Below are positions 34,968-44,224 of a DNA stretch of 64,000 nucleotides, piece after piece. How positions within the stretch are numbered: position 1 is the stretch's first letter; every line of letters begins with the position of its first letter. Both the position numbers and the translations under genes were made by a program. Below the pieces are notes generated by a model. The model was not told where the DNA came from. It was given only the letters and a program-made list of their open reading frames with translations, and searched no databases. Source of the stretch: Pacificispira spongiicola. Its GTDB lineage: Bacteria; Pseudomonadota; Alphaproteobacteria; UBA8366; Aestuariispiraceae. Location of the stretch: contig NZ_JABBNT010000001.1 of the NCBI RefSeq assembly GCF_012926505.1, positions 868,001 through 932,000 of the forward strand, given 5' to 3'.

Positions 34968-36494
34968 ATGACCACATCCATGACGGCATCGCCGCGTGTG
35001 GAAATGCTGGGCGTATCGAAGTCCTTCCCCGGCGTCCGCGCGCTCGACAGCGTCGACCTGACGCTTCATCCGGGCGAAGTTCACGCCTTGCTCGGCGAGA
35101 ACGGCGCAGGCAAGTCCACATTGATCAAAATACTGACCGGCGCGCTTGAATGCGATCGCGGCGACATCCGGCTTGAGGGCCGCCCCGTTTCCTTCCGCAC
35201 CACCGGCGAGGCCCAGGCCAGCGGCATTTCGACCGTGTACCAAGAGGTCAACCTGATCCCGGCAATGTCGGTGACGAAGAACCTGACCCTGGAACGAACG
35301 GGCGGCCGTCTGGGTTTCGTATCCTGGCGCCGCGCCCGGGAACAGGCGCGCGAGAAGCTGCAACGCCTGAAACTAGACATCAATATCGAACAATCTGTCG
35401 GCTCCTACTCTGTCGCGATCCAGCAATTGGTTGCCATCGCGCGGGCCTTGGACGACGACACCAAGGTACTCGTCCTTGATGAACCCACGGCAAGCCTGGA
35501 CGCGCAGGAAACGGAAACCCTGTTCGGCATTATCCGGGACTTGAAAGCGCGCGGCATCGCCGTGGTGTTCATCACTCATTTCCTGGATCAGGTCTACGAA
35601 ATCTCGGACCGCATCTCCGTCCTTCGAAACGGCAGCCTTGTCGCCACCAAACCGACGTCGGAGCTTCCCCCGCAAGACCTGGTCGCCATGATGATCGGCC
35701 GCGAATTGGGGGACGTGGAGGCCGCCTTCACCAAAAGTGAGAGGAAGGCGCCCGGCGCGGAAAAGGTCGTCGCGAGAAATCTCGGCAAAAAGCGGATGCT
35801 GGAGCCGTTCGACCTTGTGCTTCGGGCGGGCGAAGTCGTCGGTCTTGCCGGACTGCTGGGATCCGGTCGAACGGAAACGGCCAAATTGATCTTCGGCGCC
35901 ATCCGCCATGACAGCGGGTCGCTGTCCGTTCGCGGCACCGAAATTCGCGGCAACTCGCCCCGTCGCGCATTGGACGCCGGGATAGCCTTCTGCCCCGAAG
36001 ACCGGAAGACTGAAGGACTCGTCGGGGAACTGAGCATCCGCGAAAACATCGTCCTTACCATGCAGGCCAAGGGCGGTTGGCTGAGGCGCATTCCGCATCG
36101 AGATCAGGAACGTCTGGCCGATGAGATGATCAAGGCCTTGGCGATTGCCACACCGGATGCGGAAAAGCCCGTCGGACAGCTATCCGGCGGCAATCAGCAA
36201 AAGGTCGTGCTGGCCCGGGCGCTGGCGTCAAAGCCTGAGGTTTTGTTGCTGGACGAACCGACACGGGGAATCGATGTCGGCGCCCACGCCGAAATCATCG
36301 TTCTGATCCGCGCCCTATGCGACGAGGGGCTTGCCTTGCTGGTCGCCTCTTCGGAACTGGACGAAATCGTTGCGGCATCGGACCGGGTCGCCGTCCTCCG
36401 CGACCGACAGAAGATCGGCGAACTGTCCGGTGAGGCGATCAATCACGAAAACATCATTCGCATGATTGCGGGGGGCGGTGCGGACCATGAGTGA
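34968..36494 (+). CDS. ytfR: Double-domain sugar ABC ATPase (YtfR-like)
   Basis: This 508-residue ATPase has two nucleotide-binding domains. Domain 1 has Walker [13 protein letters not shown] and Walker B VLVLDEPTASLD, but a degenerate signature (SYSVAIQQLVAIARAL). Domain 2 has a degenerate Walker A (GLLGSGRTETAKLIFG) and a good signature, [15 protein letters not shown], followed by [10 protein letters not shown]. This asymmetry is normal for ribose/galactofuranose-type importers. It overlaps the first permease gene by 8 bp. Confidence 0.94.
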   Translation: MTTSMTASPRVEMLGVSKSFPGVRALDSVDLTLHPGEVHALLGENGAGKSTLIKILTGALECDRGDIRLEGRPVSFRTTGEAQASGISTVYQEVNLIPAMSVTKNLTLERTGGRLGFVSWRRAREQAREKLQRLKLDINIEQSVGSYSVAIQQLVAIARALDDDTKVLVLDEPTASLDAQETETLFGIIRDLKARGIAVVFITHFLDQVYEISDRISVLRNGSLVATKPTSELPPQDLVAMMIGRELGDVEAAFTKSERKAPGAEKVVARNLGKKRMLEPFDLVLRAGEVVGLAGLLGSGRTETAKLIFGAIRHDSGSLSVRGTEIRGNSPRRALDAGIAFCPEDRKTEGLVGELSIRENIVLTMQAKGGWLRRIPHRDQERLADEMIKALAIATPDAEKPVGQLSGGNQQKVVLARALASKPEVLLLDEPTRGIDVGAHAEIIVLIRALCDEGLALLVASSELDEIVAASDRVAVLRDRQKIGELSGEAINHENIIRMIAGGGADHE

Positions 36495-37512
36495 TAGGGG
36501 AACCCTGAACCGGATTATTGCACTGCGCCACAATCGCGCGGTCTGGCCGTTGTTGGCGCTCGCTCTCATCCTGATAGTGGATGGATTCATTTCACCGAAC
36601 TTCTTCGATATCCGTATCGTCGAAGGCCGTTTGTTCGGCAATTTAATCGATATCCTGTATCGTGCGGTGCCCGCCGCGCTGATCGCGCTCGGCATGGCCG
36701 TGGTGATCGGCACGAAGGGAATCGATCTGTCCGTCGGTTCCATCATCGCGATTTGCGGCGCCGTGATCGCTTGGCGGATTCAGGCAGGCGATCCGCATCT
36801 GTTGATCCTGTTCTATGCCCTGGTAGCAGGCGCCGTGTGCGGTGTCTGGAACGGCTTTCTTGTCGCCGGTCTGGGCATTCAGCCGATTATCGCGACACTG
36901 GTCCTGATGGTCGCGGGGCGCGGCATCGGGCTTTTGATCAACCTGTTTTACGGCGGCACCAATCCCAGCTTCGAAAGCGAATTGCTGCAAGGGTTGAGCA
37001 CGGGAAACATATGGTTGATCCCGACGCGCCTGTTTGTCGCTCTGGGCCTGTTTCTGGCGCTTTGGGCCTTGATCCGGCGCACGGCGCTCGGGCTGTTCAT
37101 CGAAGCTGTCGGCGGCAACGCCGCTGCGTCGAACCTGGCCGGTGTGAACTCCCGCCTCGTGACCTTCTTCGCCTATGTCATCTGCGGTGTGATGGCCGCC
37201 GCGGCAGGGGTCATCATGACGGCCGACACGCATACGTCGGACCCGGTTTCCGTCGCGATGTACAGTGAGCTAGACGCCATTCTCGCCGTCGTGATCGGCG
37301 GGGCGTCATTGGCCGGCGGACGTGTCTTCCTGGGCATGACCGTGATCGGTGCATTGGTCATTCAGGCTCTGACGACGTCGATCCTGATTTCCGGTCTGCC
37401 GCCGGAATACAATCTGGTGATCAAGGCGCTTGTCGTTATGGCCGTCCTGTTCCTGCAGTCCGACAACGCGCGCAGCGCGATCAGCCGTCTGATCCCGGGG
37501 GGAAGCCGATGA
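36487..37512 (+). CDS. ytfT: Furanose ABC transporter permease (YtfT-like)
   Basis: This 341-residue permease of the RbsC group has MAVVIGTKGIDLSVGSIIAICGAV and the C-terminal ELDAILAVVIGGASLAGGRVFLG. It overlaps ytfR and the second permease gene, whose product is probably its heterodimer partner. Start ATG at 36487. Confidence 0.92.
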   Translation: MSDRGTLNRIIALRHNRAVWPLLALALILIVDGFISPNFFDIRIVEGRLFGNLIDILYRAVPAALIALGMAVVIGTKGIDLSVGSIIAICGAVIAWRIQAGDPHLLILFYALVAGAVCGVWNGFLVAGLGIQPIIATLVLMVAGRGIGLLINLFYGGTNPSFESELLQGLSTGNIWLIPTRLFVALGLFLALWALIRRTALGLFIEAVGGNAAASNLAGVNSRLVTFFAYVICGVMAAAAGVIMTADTHTSDPVSVAMYSELDAILAVVIGGASLAGGRVFLGMTVIGALVIQALTTSILISGLPPEYNLVIKALVVMAVLFLQSDNARSAISRLIPGGSR

Positions 37513-38471
37513 ACAAGAAATATCTTCCATTGGCGGCGACGATCGCCGTCTTCATCGGCCTGTTTCTTATCGGCGGCGGTCTTTATCGAAACTTCCTGTC
37601 GACGATGGTGTTGGGCAACATTCTCGCCGACAACGCCTTCATCATCATCGCCGCGTTGGGGGCGACCTTCGTCATCCTGTCCGGCGGAATCGACCTGTCG
37701 ATCGGGTCCATGATCGGATTCGTCGGCGTCTGCATGGCGGTGCTGGATTCCATGGGGTGGCATCCGATGGTTTCCGCCGGGCTGATGATTTTGTTCGGCA
37801 TCGCCTATGGCGCATTCCAGGGCTTCGTTATCGATTTCTGCCGCATTCAGCCGTTCATCATCACGCTGGCCGGCCTGTTTCTGCTGCGGGGGGCCTGTTT
37901 CATGGTCACGTTGGATTCGGTGCCGATCCATCACGACTTCGTCGATGCGTATGCCGCCGCAAAAATTCCGTTGCCGGGACGCGGCGTCCTGCGGAGTTCT
38001 GCCCTGGTCATGCTGGCCAGTCTTGTCCTCGCAATCGTCATCGCGCACTTCACCCGCTTCGGAACGAATGTCTATGCCATCGGCGGCGACAAGGAATCAG
38101 CGCGCCTGATGGGTGTGCCGATCCGCAGGACCACGATCGGCGTCTATGCGCTTGGTGGATTTTACAGCGCGCTTGCCGGTGTCGTTTATGCACTCTACAC
38201 CTCCTCGGGATATCCGCTGGCTGGCAGTACGCTGGAATTGTCCGCAATCGCGGCTGTCGTCCTGGGGGGCACATTGCTGACCGGCGGGGTCGGGTTTGTT
38301 GTCGGGACCTTGTTCGGGGGCATGATCCTCGGTCTAATCTCGACAATGATCATTTTCCAGGGAACCTTGAACAGTGCCTGGATCATGATCAGCAGCGGGG
38401 GACTGCTGTTTATATTCATCGTATTGCATCGTTTCCTCGTCGGATCCTTCAACCTGCGAGGCAATTCCTAA
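37509..38471 (+). CDS. yjfF: Furanose ABC transporter permease (YjfF-like)
   Basis: This 320-residue permease is the second of the pair, with FVILSGGIDLSIGSMIGFVGVCMAVL, GFVIDFCRIQPFIITLAGLFLLRG and ELSAIAAVVLGGTLLTGGVGFVVG. It overlaps the YtfT-like gene by 4 bp. The importer brings in a furanose sugar, plausibly L-arabinofuranose or galactofuranose, given that the converging operon degrades arabinose and galactose. Confidence 0.92.
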   Translation: MNKKYLPLAATIAVFIGLFLIGGGLYRNFLSTMVLGNILADNAFIIIAALGATFVILSGGIDLSIGSMIGFVGVCMAVLDSMGWHPMVSAGLMILFGIAYGAFQGFVIDFCRIQPFIITLAGLFLLRGACFMVTLDSVPIHHDFVDAYAAAKIPLPGRGVLRSSALVMLASLVLAIVIAHFTRFGTNVYAIGGDKESARLMGVPIRRTTIGVYALGGFYSALAGVVYALYTSSGYPLAGSTLELSAIAAVVLGGTLLTGGVGFVVGTLFGGMILGLISTMIIFQGTLNSAWIMISSGGLLFIFIVLHRFLVGSFNLRGNS

Positions 38472-38485
38472 ATCGCGGAACGTTC

Positions 38486-39271
38486 ATGACCGAAAAGAGT
38501 TCGAGCCAGGCAAGACAGGGACCGATTGCCGATTCCATCGCATCGGAACGAGCCTTCGTGCTTGCCGACACAAAATCCGGCGGCTCGGCTCTGGTCCATC
38601 AGATCGGGCGGGAGATCGTCAGCGGTACGTTTCCCGCGGAAACCCGCCTCCCCGACGAAGCGTCGATGCTAAAGCGCTATTCCGTGTCTCGCACGACCCT
38701 GCGGGAAGCATACAGCAAACTGGCGGCCAAAGGGATGATCATCGCCCGGCCGAAGGTCGGCACCAGCGTCCGTCAACCGGCCTTCTGGAACATGCTGGAT
38801 CCGGAGGTCCTGGGCTGGCATCTGGAAATCAAACCGCCGGGAGAGATCGCCCGCGACCTCTATGCCCTGCGCCGAATGGTCGAGCCGACCACGGCCGCCC
38901 TTGCCGCGCGCCAGTGCAGCGAGGACGATATCCGAAAGATTGAGGAAGCCTTCGCGGATATGTGCCAGACCTCGCGAAACGAGATAGAGCTGGTGGAAGC
39001 GGACCTGCGCTTCCACCTGGAAATCCTCTATGCGTCCCGCAACCATTTTATCGGCGCTTTCAGTGCGCTGATCCACGCCGCGATGATGAGCACCTTTAAG
39101 CTGAGTTGGCGCGGGGCGGAAGCGGCCGTTATCAAGACAGAACGGCTGCGCCAGCATGGCGAGGTCGTCGAAGCGATCAAGCAACGCGCCCCCGACCTCG
39201 CCCGCAAGCGTATGGAAACCCTCCTGGACGATTCCATCAACGACGTGGTGGAAGCCCTGGCGGACCGTTAA
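38486..39271 (+). CDS. FCD-domain GntR (FadR-type) regulator
   Basis: This 261-residue protein has a GntR winged helix (ALVHQIGREIVSGTFPAETRLPDEASML, YSVSRTTLREAYSKLAAKGMI) and an FCD domain (DLYALRRMVEPTTAALAARQ, EADLRFHLEILYASRN, HGEVVEAIKQRAPDLARKRM). It belongs to the group that senses sugar acids such as galactonate (DgoR-like). Lying at the end of the importer operon and converging on the degradation operon, it probably regulates one or both. Its stop overlaps the opposing gene's stop. Confidence 0.92.
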   Translation: MTEKSSSQARQGPIADSIASERAFVLADTKSGGSALVHQIGREIVSGTFPAETRLPDEASMLKRYSVSRTTLREAYSKLAAKGMIIARPKVGTSVRQPAFWNMLDPEVLGWHLEIKPPGEIARDLYALRRMVEPTTAALAARQCSEDDIRKIEEAFADMCQTSRNEIELVEADLRFHLEILYASRNHFIGAFSALIHAAMMSTFKLSWRGAEAAVIKTERLRQHGEVVEAIKQRAPDLARKRMETLLDDSINDVVEALADR

Positions 39272-40779
39272 GCGCCGACCAAGTCTTCCGGAAGCAGGCC
39301 GTCCGGCAAATTCTGATAGCAGACCGGACGCAGGAAACGACGGATCGCCATGGTCCCGACGGAGGTCGCGCCGAAATTCGTGCTCGCCGGATAGGGGCCG
39401 CCATGAACCATGGCGTCGCACACTTCCACCCCTGTCGGATAGCCGTTGGCCAGGACACGACCGGCCTTTCGTTCCAGGATCGGCATCAACCGACGACCGA
39501 GTTCCCCATCGCCCGCATCCAGATGCAGCGTGCAGGTCAACTGCCCGTGCAGGCTCTTGGCGACGGCGATCATCTCGGCCTCGTCCGATACTCGAATAAC
39601 GACGCCCAAGGGGCCGAAGACCTCTTCCCCCAGAATCTCGTCGGCAAGCCATTCCGTCCCCGTCGCCTCAAACAGATAGGGCGTCGCATTGCGCAGGTCG
39701 CAGGTGCTGGTCAAAATCTCCCGAACCCCCTTGACGGCGGCGACGCGTTCCCGACCCTTGCGATAGGCTGCCGCGATACCGTCGGTCAGCATCGTCTGCG
39801 CGCCGATCGGCTCCAGCGCCTTGACGGCGGCATCGACGAAGGCGTCCGCGTCCGGCCCGTCGATCACAACCGCGATACCCGGATTGGTGCAGAACTGGCC
39901 CGCCCCCATGGTCAAGGACCCGACCCAGCCTTCTGCAACCTGCGCCCCCCGTTCGGAAAGCGCCTTGGGCAACAGAAACATCGGGTTCACGGAACCCAAC
40001 TCGCCAAAGAACGGGATCGGGTCTTCCCGCTGAACGCACAGATCGAACAACGCCCGTCCGGCGCGAAGCGACCCGGTAAACCCGACGGCACGAATCAACG
40101 GATGGCGGACCAGCGCTTGGCCAACCTCTATCCCGTCGCTTTGAATGAAGGAAAAGACACCCGGATCGACACCGGTCGCCTTGATGGCCGCATCAATTGC
40201 CTGGGCGACGATCTCGCCCGTACCCGGATGGGCGGGATGTCCCTTCACAACAACCGGACACCCGGCGGCCAGCGCGGATGCCGTGTCGCCCCCGGCGGTC
40301 GAAAACGCCAAAGGAAAGTTTGAGGCGCCGAACACCGCGACCGGACCGACCGGACGCTGGATCATACGAATATCGGGACGTGGCAACGGTTGGCGGTCGG
40401 GCAGCGCCGCGTCGTGGCGACGGTCCAGATAGGCGCCGTCCAGAATATGTTGCGCGAACAGGCGAAGCTGCCCGGTCGTGCGACCGCGTTCTCCATTCAA
40501 CCGCGCTTCCGGCAAGCCGGTTTCCGCCGTGCCGATCTGGGTCAACGCCGCGCCGCGCGCCTCGATCTCGTCGGCAATGGCGTTCAGGAAGGCCGCGCGT
40601 TCCGCCCGCGTCGAATAGCCATAGGACCAGAAGGCCTCTTCCGCCGCCCGAACGGCAGCGTCGACATGCGCCGCGGTTCCGACGGAAAACCGCGCGGGCG
40701 CTCCCGAAACCGGGGCGTTTTCAAAGGTTGTGTCGCCAGACACCCATTCTCCGGCAATAAGGTGGTTTCCCGTCAACAT
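39268..40779 (-). CDS. Alpha-ketoglutaric semialdehyde dehydrogenase
   Basis: This 503-residue aldehyde dehydrogenase belongs to the group that oxidises 2,5-dioxopentanoate to 2-oxoglutarate. Characteristic segments are GPVAVFGASNFPLAFSTAGGDTASALAAGCPVVVKGHPAHPGT, FFGELGSVNPMFLLP and the catalytic Cys in GAGQFCTNPG. It is the last step of the non-phosphorylative L-arabinose (or hexarate) route. ATG 40779 has AGGAGAG upstream; a longer frame to 41073 runs over the neighbouring gene and is not used. It is the last gene of the long minus-strand operon. Confidence 0.93.
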   Translation of the reverse strand: MLTGNHLIAGEWVSGDTTFENAPVSGAPARFSVGTAAHVDAAVRAAEEAFWSYGYSTRAERAAFLNAIADEIEARGAALTQIGTAETGLPEARLNGERGRTTGQLRLFAQHILDGAYLDRRHDAALPDRQPLPRPDIRMIQRPVGPVAVFGASNFPLAFSTAGGDTASALAAGCPVVVKGHPAHPGTGEIVAQAIDAAIKATGVDPGVFSFIQSDGIEVGQALVRHPLIRAVGFTGSLRAGRALFDLCVQREDPIPFFGELGSVNPMFLLPKALSERGAQVAEGWVGSLTMGAGQFCTNPGIAVVIDGPDADAFVDAAVKALEPIGAQTMLTDGIAAAYRKGRERVAAVKGVREILTSTCDLRNATPYLFEATGTEWLADEILGEEVFGPLGVVIRVSDEAEMIAVAKSLHGQLTCTLHLDAGDGELGRRLMPILERKAGRVLANGYPTGVEVCDAMVHGGPYPASTNFGATSVGTMAIRRFLRPVCYQNLPDGLLPEDLVGA

Positions 40780-40801
40780 CGGCACTCTCCTATTCTCTAT
40801 T

Positions 40802-41695
40802 TCACCCAAGGCGGAACGCCGGATCGGCCTTCCCCCGGAATCCACCATCGATAACATATGTGAAGCCGGCCCCCGGATCCGCCGCTCGGGCAGCCTCCGA
40901 ATAGCCCTGCCAAGCCGTCGTGACCAGCATTCGGTCCAGGTTCGGACCGACGAAGCAAGGGCAACTCGACTGGGCGGCCGGGATTTCGAAGGACCGCAGC
41001 AGCTCCCCGGACGGGGAAAAGCCGGATACGGAACCGCCGCCCCATGCCGCGTTCCATAGAACATCGTCGGCATCCGTGGCCGACCCGTCGAAATAGCCGC
41101 CGAACGGCAAATCCTTTTCGGTAAGGAACGTCTCCGGTTCGCCGATCGGCAGGGCGGTTTTCGCGTCCAATGGAACCCGCCAAACCGTATTCACCGCCGT
41201 GTCTGCGAAATATCCGGTCTTGCCGTCGGCGGAAAAGCAGATGGAATTCGGGATCGTCACATTCCGGAACATCGGCTTCAGAACCTGACCGTCATAGCAG
41301 TATATCGTCCCAGCCTGCCATTCCGACTTCCGCCCCATGGTCCCGATCCACAATCGCCCCGATGGATGGACACGACCGTCGTTCGACCGGGTATCGGGAT
41401 TGTCCGCCTCCATCGCGACAAGGCGCGTCAACGATCCACCCGCGACAGTGCGTAGATAGAGACCGTCATCCATGGCCAGCAATTGGCGACCCGCATCCAC
41501 CCGCGCGGCATAGGACGCCATGCGCGGCAGCGCGTGAACGAGGGCGACGCCGGTATCGAACCGATATTCATGCAACGCCTTGCCGACGATATCGCACCAC
41601 CAAGCGGTATCCGTTTCCCGGTCGTAACCGGGCCCTTCCCCCAACTCGCAACAATCGGTGGGCAATTTGGTCGTTCGGGATTGTTCAACAGTCAT
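40802..41695 (-). CDS. SMP-30/gluconolactonase-family sugar lactonase
   Basis: This 297-residue six-bladed beta-propeller lactonase has the family residues ELGEGPGYDRETDTAWWCDI, DNPDTRSNDGRVHPSGRLWIGTMG, IPNSICFSADGKTGYFADT and the metal Asp in GYFDGSATDADDVLW. It would open L-arabino-1,4-lactone or D-galactonolactone made by the sugar dehydrogenase encoded upstream. Start ATG at 41695. Confidence 0.92.
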   Translation of the reverse strand: MTVEQSRTTKLPTDCCELGEGPGYDRETDTAWWCDIVGKALHEYRFDTGVALVHALPRMASYAARVDAGRQLLAMDDGLYLRTVAGGSLTRLVAMEADNPDTRSNDGRVHPSGRLWIGTMGRKSEWQAGTIYCYDGQVLKPMFRNVTIPNSICFSADGKTGYFADTAVNTVWRVPLDAKTALPIGEPETFLTEKDLPFGGYFDGSATDADDVLWNAAWGGGSVSGFSPSGELLRSFEIPAAQSSCPCFVGPNLDRMLVTTAWQGYSEAARAADPGAGFTYVIDGGFRGKADPAFRLG

Positions 41696-41723
41696 GGCGG
41701 GTTCTCCCTTCGCGACGCAGATA

Positions 41724-42641
41724 TCAATTCCCCCAGCGCAGGGCCAAAACGTCCAGTCCGCGCGCGAGATTCAGCAAACGCTCGCGGGTTCTCTGCGACA
41801 TCGGTTTCAGCGGATGACGGACGGCATCGCTGCGGATCACGCCGCCCTCTTTCATCACGACCTTCGCGGCGCGCAGACCGCATTGCCGGTTTTCATGATT
41901 GATCAACGGCAGGCACAGTTGCCATTGCGTCAGGGCCGCATCGATATCGCCCGTCCGGTAGTGGGTGATGATGGGACGGATCTTGTCCGGGAACATCGCC
42001 GACGTCATGCTGCCCGTGGCCCCGGCATCCAGATCCGCCAGCAGGGTGACCGCCTCTTCCCCGTCGAAGGGTCCGTCGATATGCGCGCCCGCCACATCGA
42101 TCAGCGCCGCCAGCTTGTCCGCCGCGAAGGGGCATTCGATCTTGAAGTAGCTGACATTGGCCAGATCGCGGGCCAGCCGGGCAAGCAGGTCGACCGACAG
42201 CGTCACGCCGGACAGAGGCGCGTCCTGCACCATGATCGGGATGGAAATCGCGCGGTTCACGGCCTCGAAATGTTCGAAAATTCCCTGCGGCGCGGGGAAC
42301 AGTCCGGATCCGTGATAGGGCGGCATCATCATCACCATGGCCGCGCCCATGGCCTGGGCCGCCTTCGCGCGGGCGACGACAATATCCGTGGAAAAGTGAC
42401 TGATCGTCACGATAACCGGAACGCGTCCGGCCACATGTTCCAGGCTGATGCGCATCAGCAAGGCGCGTTCGTCGTCGGACAGCAGGAACTGTTCGGAATA
42501 ATTCGCCAGGATGCAGATCGCATCCACGCCCTGGTCGATCATGCAATCGAGGACACGGCGCATGCCGTCTTCATCGACCCGCCCGTCTTCATGGAAGGGT
42601 GTCGGGGCGACGGGAAGAATGCCGGTCAATTTATCTTTCAT
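41724..42641 (-). CDS. Dihydrodipicolinate synthase family: probable 2-keto-3-deoxy-L-arabonate dehydratase
   Basis: This 305-residue TIM barrel of the DapA/NAL family has the Schiff-base Lys in VSYFKIECPF and an N-terminal GILPVAPTPFHEDGRVDEDGM. In the oxidative pentose route a DapA-family enzyme dehydrates 2-keto-3-deoxy-L-arabonate to ketoglutarate semialdehyde, the substrate of the dehydrogenase encoded two genes downstream. Aldolase activity on KDG-type acids is an alternative. It overlaps the KDPGal aldolase stop by 4 bp (ATGA). Confidence 0.87.
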   Translation of the reverse strand: MKDKLTGILPVAPTPFHEDGRVDEDGMRRVLDCMIDQGVDAICILANYSEQFLLSDDERALLMRISLEHVAGRVPVIVTISHFSTDIVVARAKAAQAMGAAMVMMMPPYHGSGLFPAPQGIFEHFEAVNRAISIPIMVQDAPLSGVTLSVDLLARLARDLANVSYFKIECPFAADKLAALIDVAGAHIDGPFDGEEAVTLLADLDAGATGSMTSAMFPDKIRPIITHYRTGDIDAALTQWQLCLPLINHENRQCGLRAAKVVMKEGGVIRSDAVRHPLKPMSQRTRERLLNLARGLDVLALRWGN

Positions 42642-43285
42642 AACGCTTGCTCCTGAAAAACGGGCGAAGAAGAAGATCCCGCAGCCATCGCGGCATCGTA
42701 GGCGGCGACGATTTCCGACGCATTCGCCGCCACGCGTTCCACCGTATCGCCGGGTTGATACAGGGCGGTTCCGATCCCGAACCCGGCCGCACCGGCCTTC
42801 AGCCAAGCCGCAAAATTGGACGGCCCCACCCCGCCGACGGCGTAGAGATCGGTCCCGGCAGGCAATACCGCCTTGATCGCGGCCAGACCGCCCGGTCCGA
42901 CAACGGAGCCCGGAAAGAGTTTCAAGGCGCTGGCTCCCGCATGCAACGCGATGAAGCATTCGCTGGGCGTCATGACACCGGGTATGGAGATCATGCCGCG
43001 ATCCCGAGTCCTTGCGATGACTGCCGGATCGCAATTCGGCGACACGACCAGCGTTCCGCCGGCATCGGCCACCGCATCCACGTCTTCCACCGTCAGAACC
43101 GTCCCCGCCCCGATTGTCGCACGATCGCCGAAACGATCCACGAGGGACCGGATCGACGTCAATGGATCGGGCGAGTTCAACGGGACCTCGATGGTCATGA
43201 GACCGGCGGCGACAATCGCCTCGGCGATCGGCGTCACCTCCCGCGGCGTGACGCCACGCAGGATCGCAACGAGGGCGCGGGTCAT
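42638..43285 (-). CDS. dgoA: 2-dehydro-3-deoxy-6-phosphogalactonate aldolase
   Basis: This 215-residue KDPG/KDPGal aldolase has the Glu in RGVTPREVTPIAEAI, the catalytic Lys in ASALKLFPGSVVGPGGLAAIKAVLP and the phosphate-binding GGVGPSNFAAWLKAGAAGFGIG. It splits KDPGal to pyruvate and glyceraldehyde-3-phosphate in the De Ley-Doudoroff route. The kinase for its substrate lies immediately upstream with a 4-bp overlap. Confidence 0.93.
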   Translation of the reverse strand: MTRALVAILRGVTPREVTPIAEAIVAAGLMTIEVPLNSPDPLTSIRSLVDRFGDRATIGAGTVLTVEDVDAVADAGGTLVVSPNCDPAVIARTRDRGMISIPGVMTPSECFIALHAGASALKLFPGSVVGPGGLAAIKAVLPAGTDLYAVGGVGPSNFAAWLKAGAAGFGIGTALYQPGDTVERVAANASEIVAAYDAAMAAGSSSSPVFQEQAL

Positions 43286-44217
43286 GCGGCGTCTTCCAAA
43301 AGTGCCCGATAGACGGCCCCCAAACCGGCGAGGGTCAGCTTTTCCGCATTCTCGCGGATGAACTCCGCGCCCGCGACTTCAAAAGCCAGGGCATATTTTT
43401 CCGCCAATGGATCGGATGCGACCAGATGCACCGCGCCGTCCGCCCAATAGGATCGCGTGGCCGAAAGTTCCGCGCCGACCAACAATCCGGACAGGCGCGA
43501 TACGGCGACGCCGGGACCGACCCAGGACAACAGGTCATTCGCCCGTAGACCAAACAGCCGTGCCGTTAAGGTTTCCGGGTGCTGAAGGCCTTCATCGACA
43601 CCCTCACGAAATGCGGTCTCGCTGAACGCCCCTTCGCTCAATGAAAGACGAAGGATCGTGTGACCGGCAATCGCCGCGAACAATTCCCCCGTCATGACGG
43701 TTGTGAATTCCGCTATACCGCCCCGGTCGATACGGCACCATTTGCTATGCGTTCCCGGCAGGCAGGCGACGCCGTCGCGCAGATTTTCCGCGCTTATCAG
43801 ACCGGCAATCGCGGTTTCCTCCCCCCGCATGACATCGGGGGCATCCTTCTGCCGCAGGCCGGGCAGGATCGTGACCGACAGACGCGGGTCCCGGCACGGC
43901 ACGCGGGTCAGGTCGCCCACATCCCCCAACGTGCAGGGAACGGTGCGGTACCCCGCCTCACGCCAGCCGCCCCGCGCGCCCGCCATTCCGCACACGACCA
44001 CGGGCATCGGCGCTCCTTCCGCCACGGGAAGGAAATCGGATACAAGCGCTGTCAGGACCCGCTCGTAGTCCGCGGACGACAGGGTGCTCATTCCGTCTTC
44101 GCTTTGGCGGGCGGCGAGCACCGTTCCATTGGCCGTCATCGCCCAGACGCGCAGCCGCGACGTTCCCCAATCGACGGCGATCCAATCCGGCCTGCGTTTC
44201 GAGTCCTGATCCGGCAT
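43282..44217 (-). CDS. dgoK: 2-dehydro-3-deoxygalactonokinase
   Basis: This 311-residue protein of the DgoK family has an N-terminal phosphate-1 loop, WIAVDWGTSRLRVWAM. It also shows VCGMAGARGGWREAGY, MRGEETAIAGL, LPGTHSKWCRID and FTTVMTGELFAAI. It phosphorylates 2-keto-3-deoxy-D-galactonate. Together with dgoA it forms the D-galactose branch of this operon. Confidence 0.94.
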   Translation of the reverse strand: MPDQDSKRRPDWIAVDWGTSRLRVWAMTANGTVLAARQSEDGMSTLSSADYERVLTALVSDFLPVAEGAPMPVVVCGMAGARGGWREAGYRTVPCTLGDVGDLTRVPCRDPRLSVTILPGLRQKDAPDVMRGEETAIAGLISAENLRDGVACLPGTHSKWCRIDRGGIAEFTTVMTGELFAAIAGHTILRLSLSEGAFSETAFREGVDEGLQHPETLTARLFGLRANDLLSWVGPGVAVSRLSGLLVGAELSATRSYWADGAVHLVASDPLAEKYALAFEVAGAEFIRENAEKLTLAGLGAVYRALLEDAA

Positions 44218-44224
44218 GGCGGCC

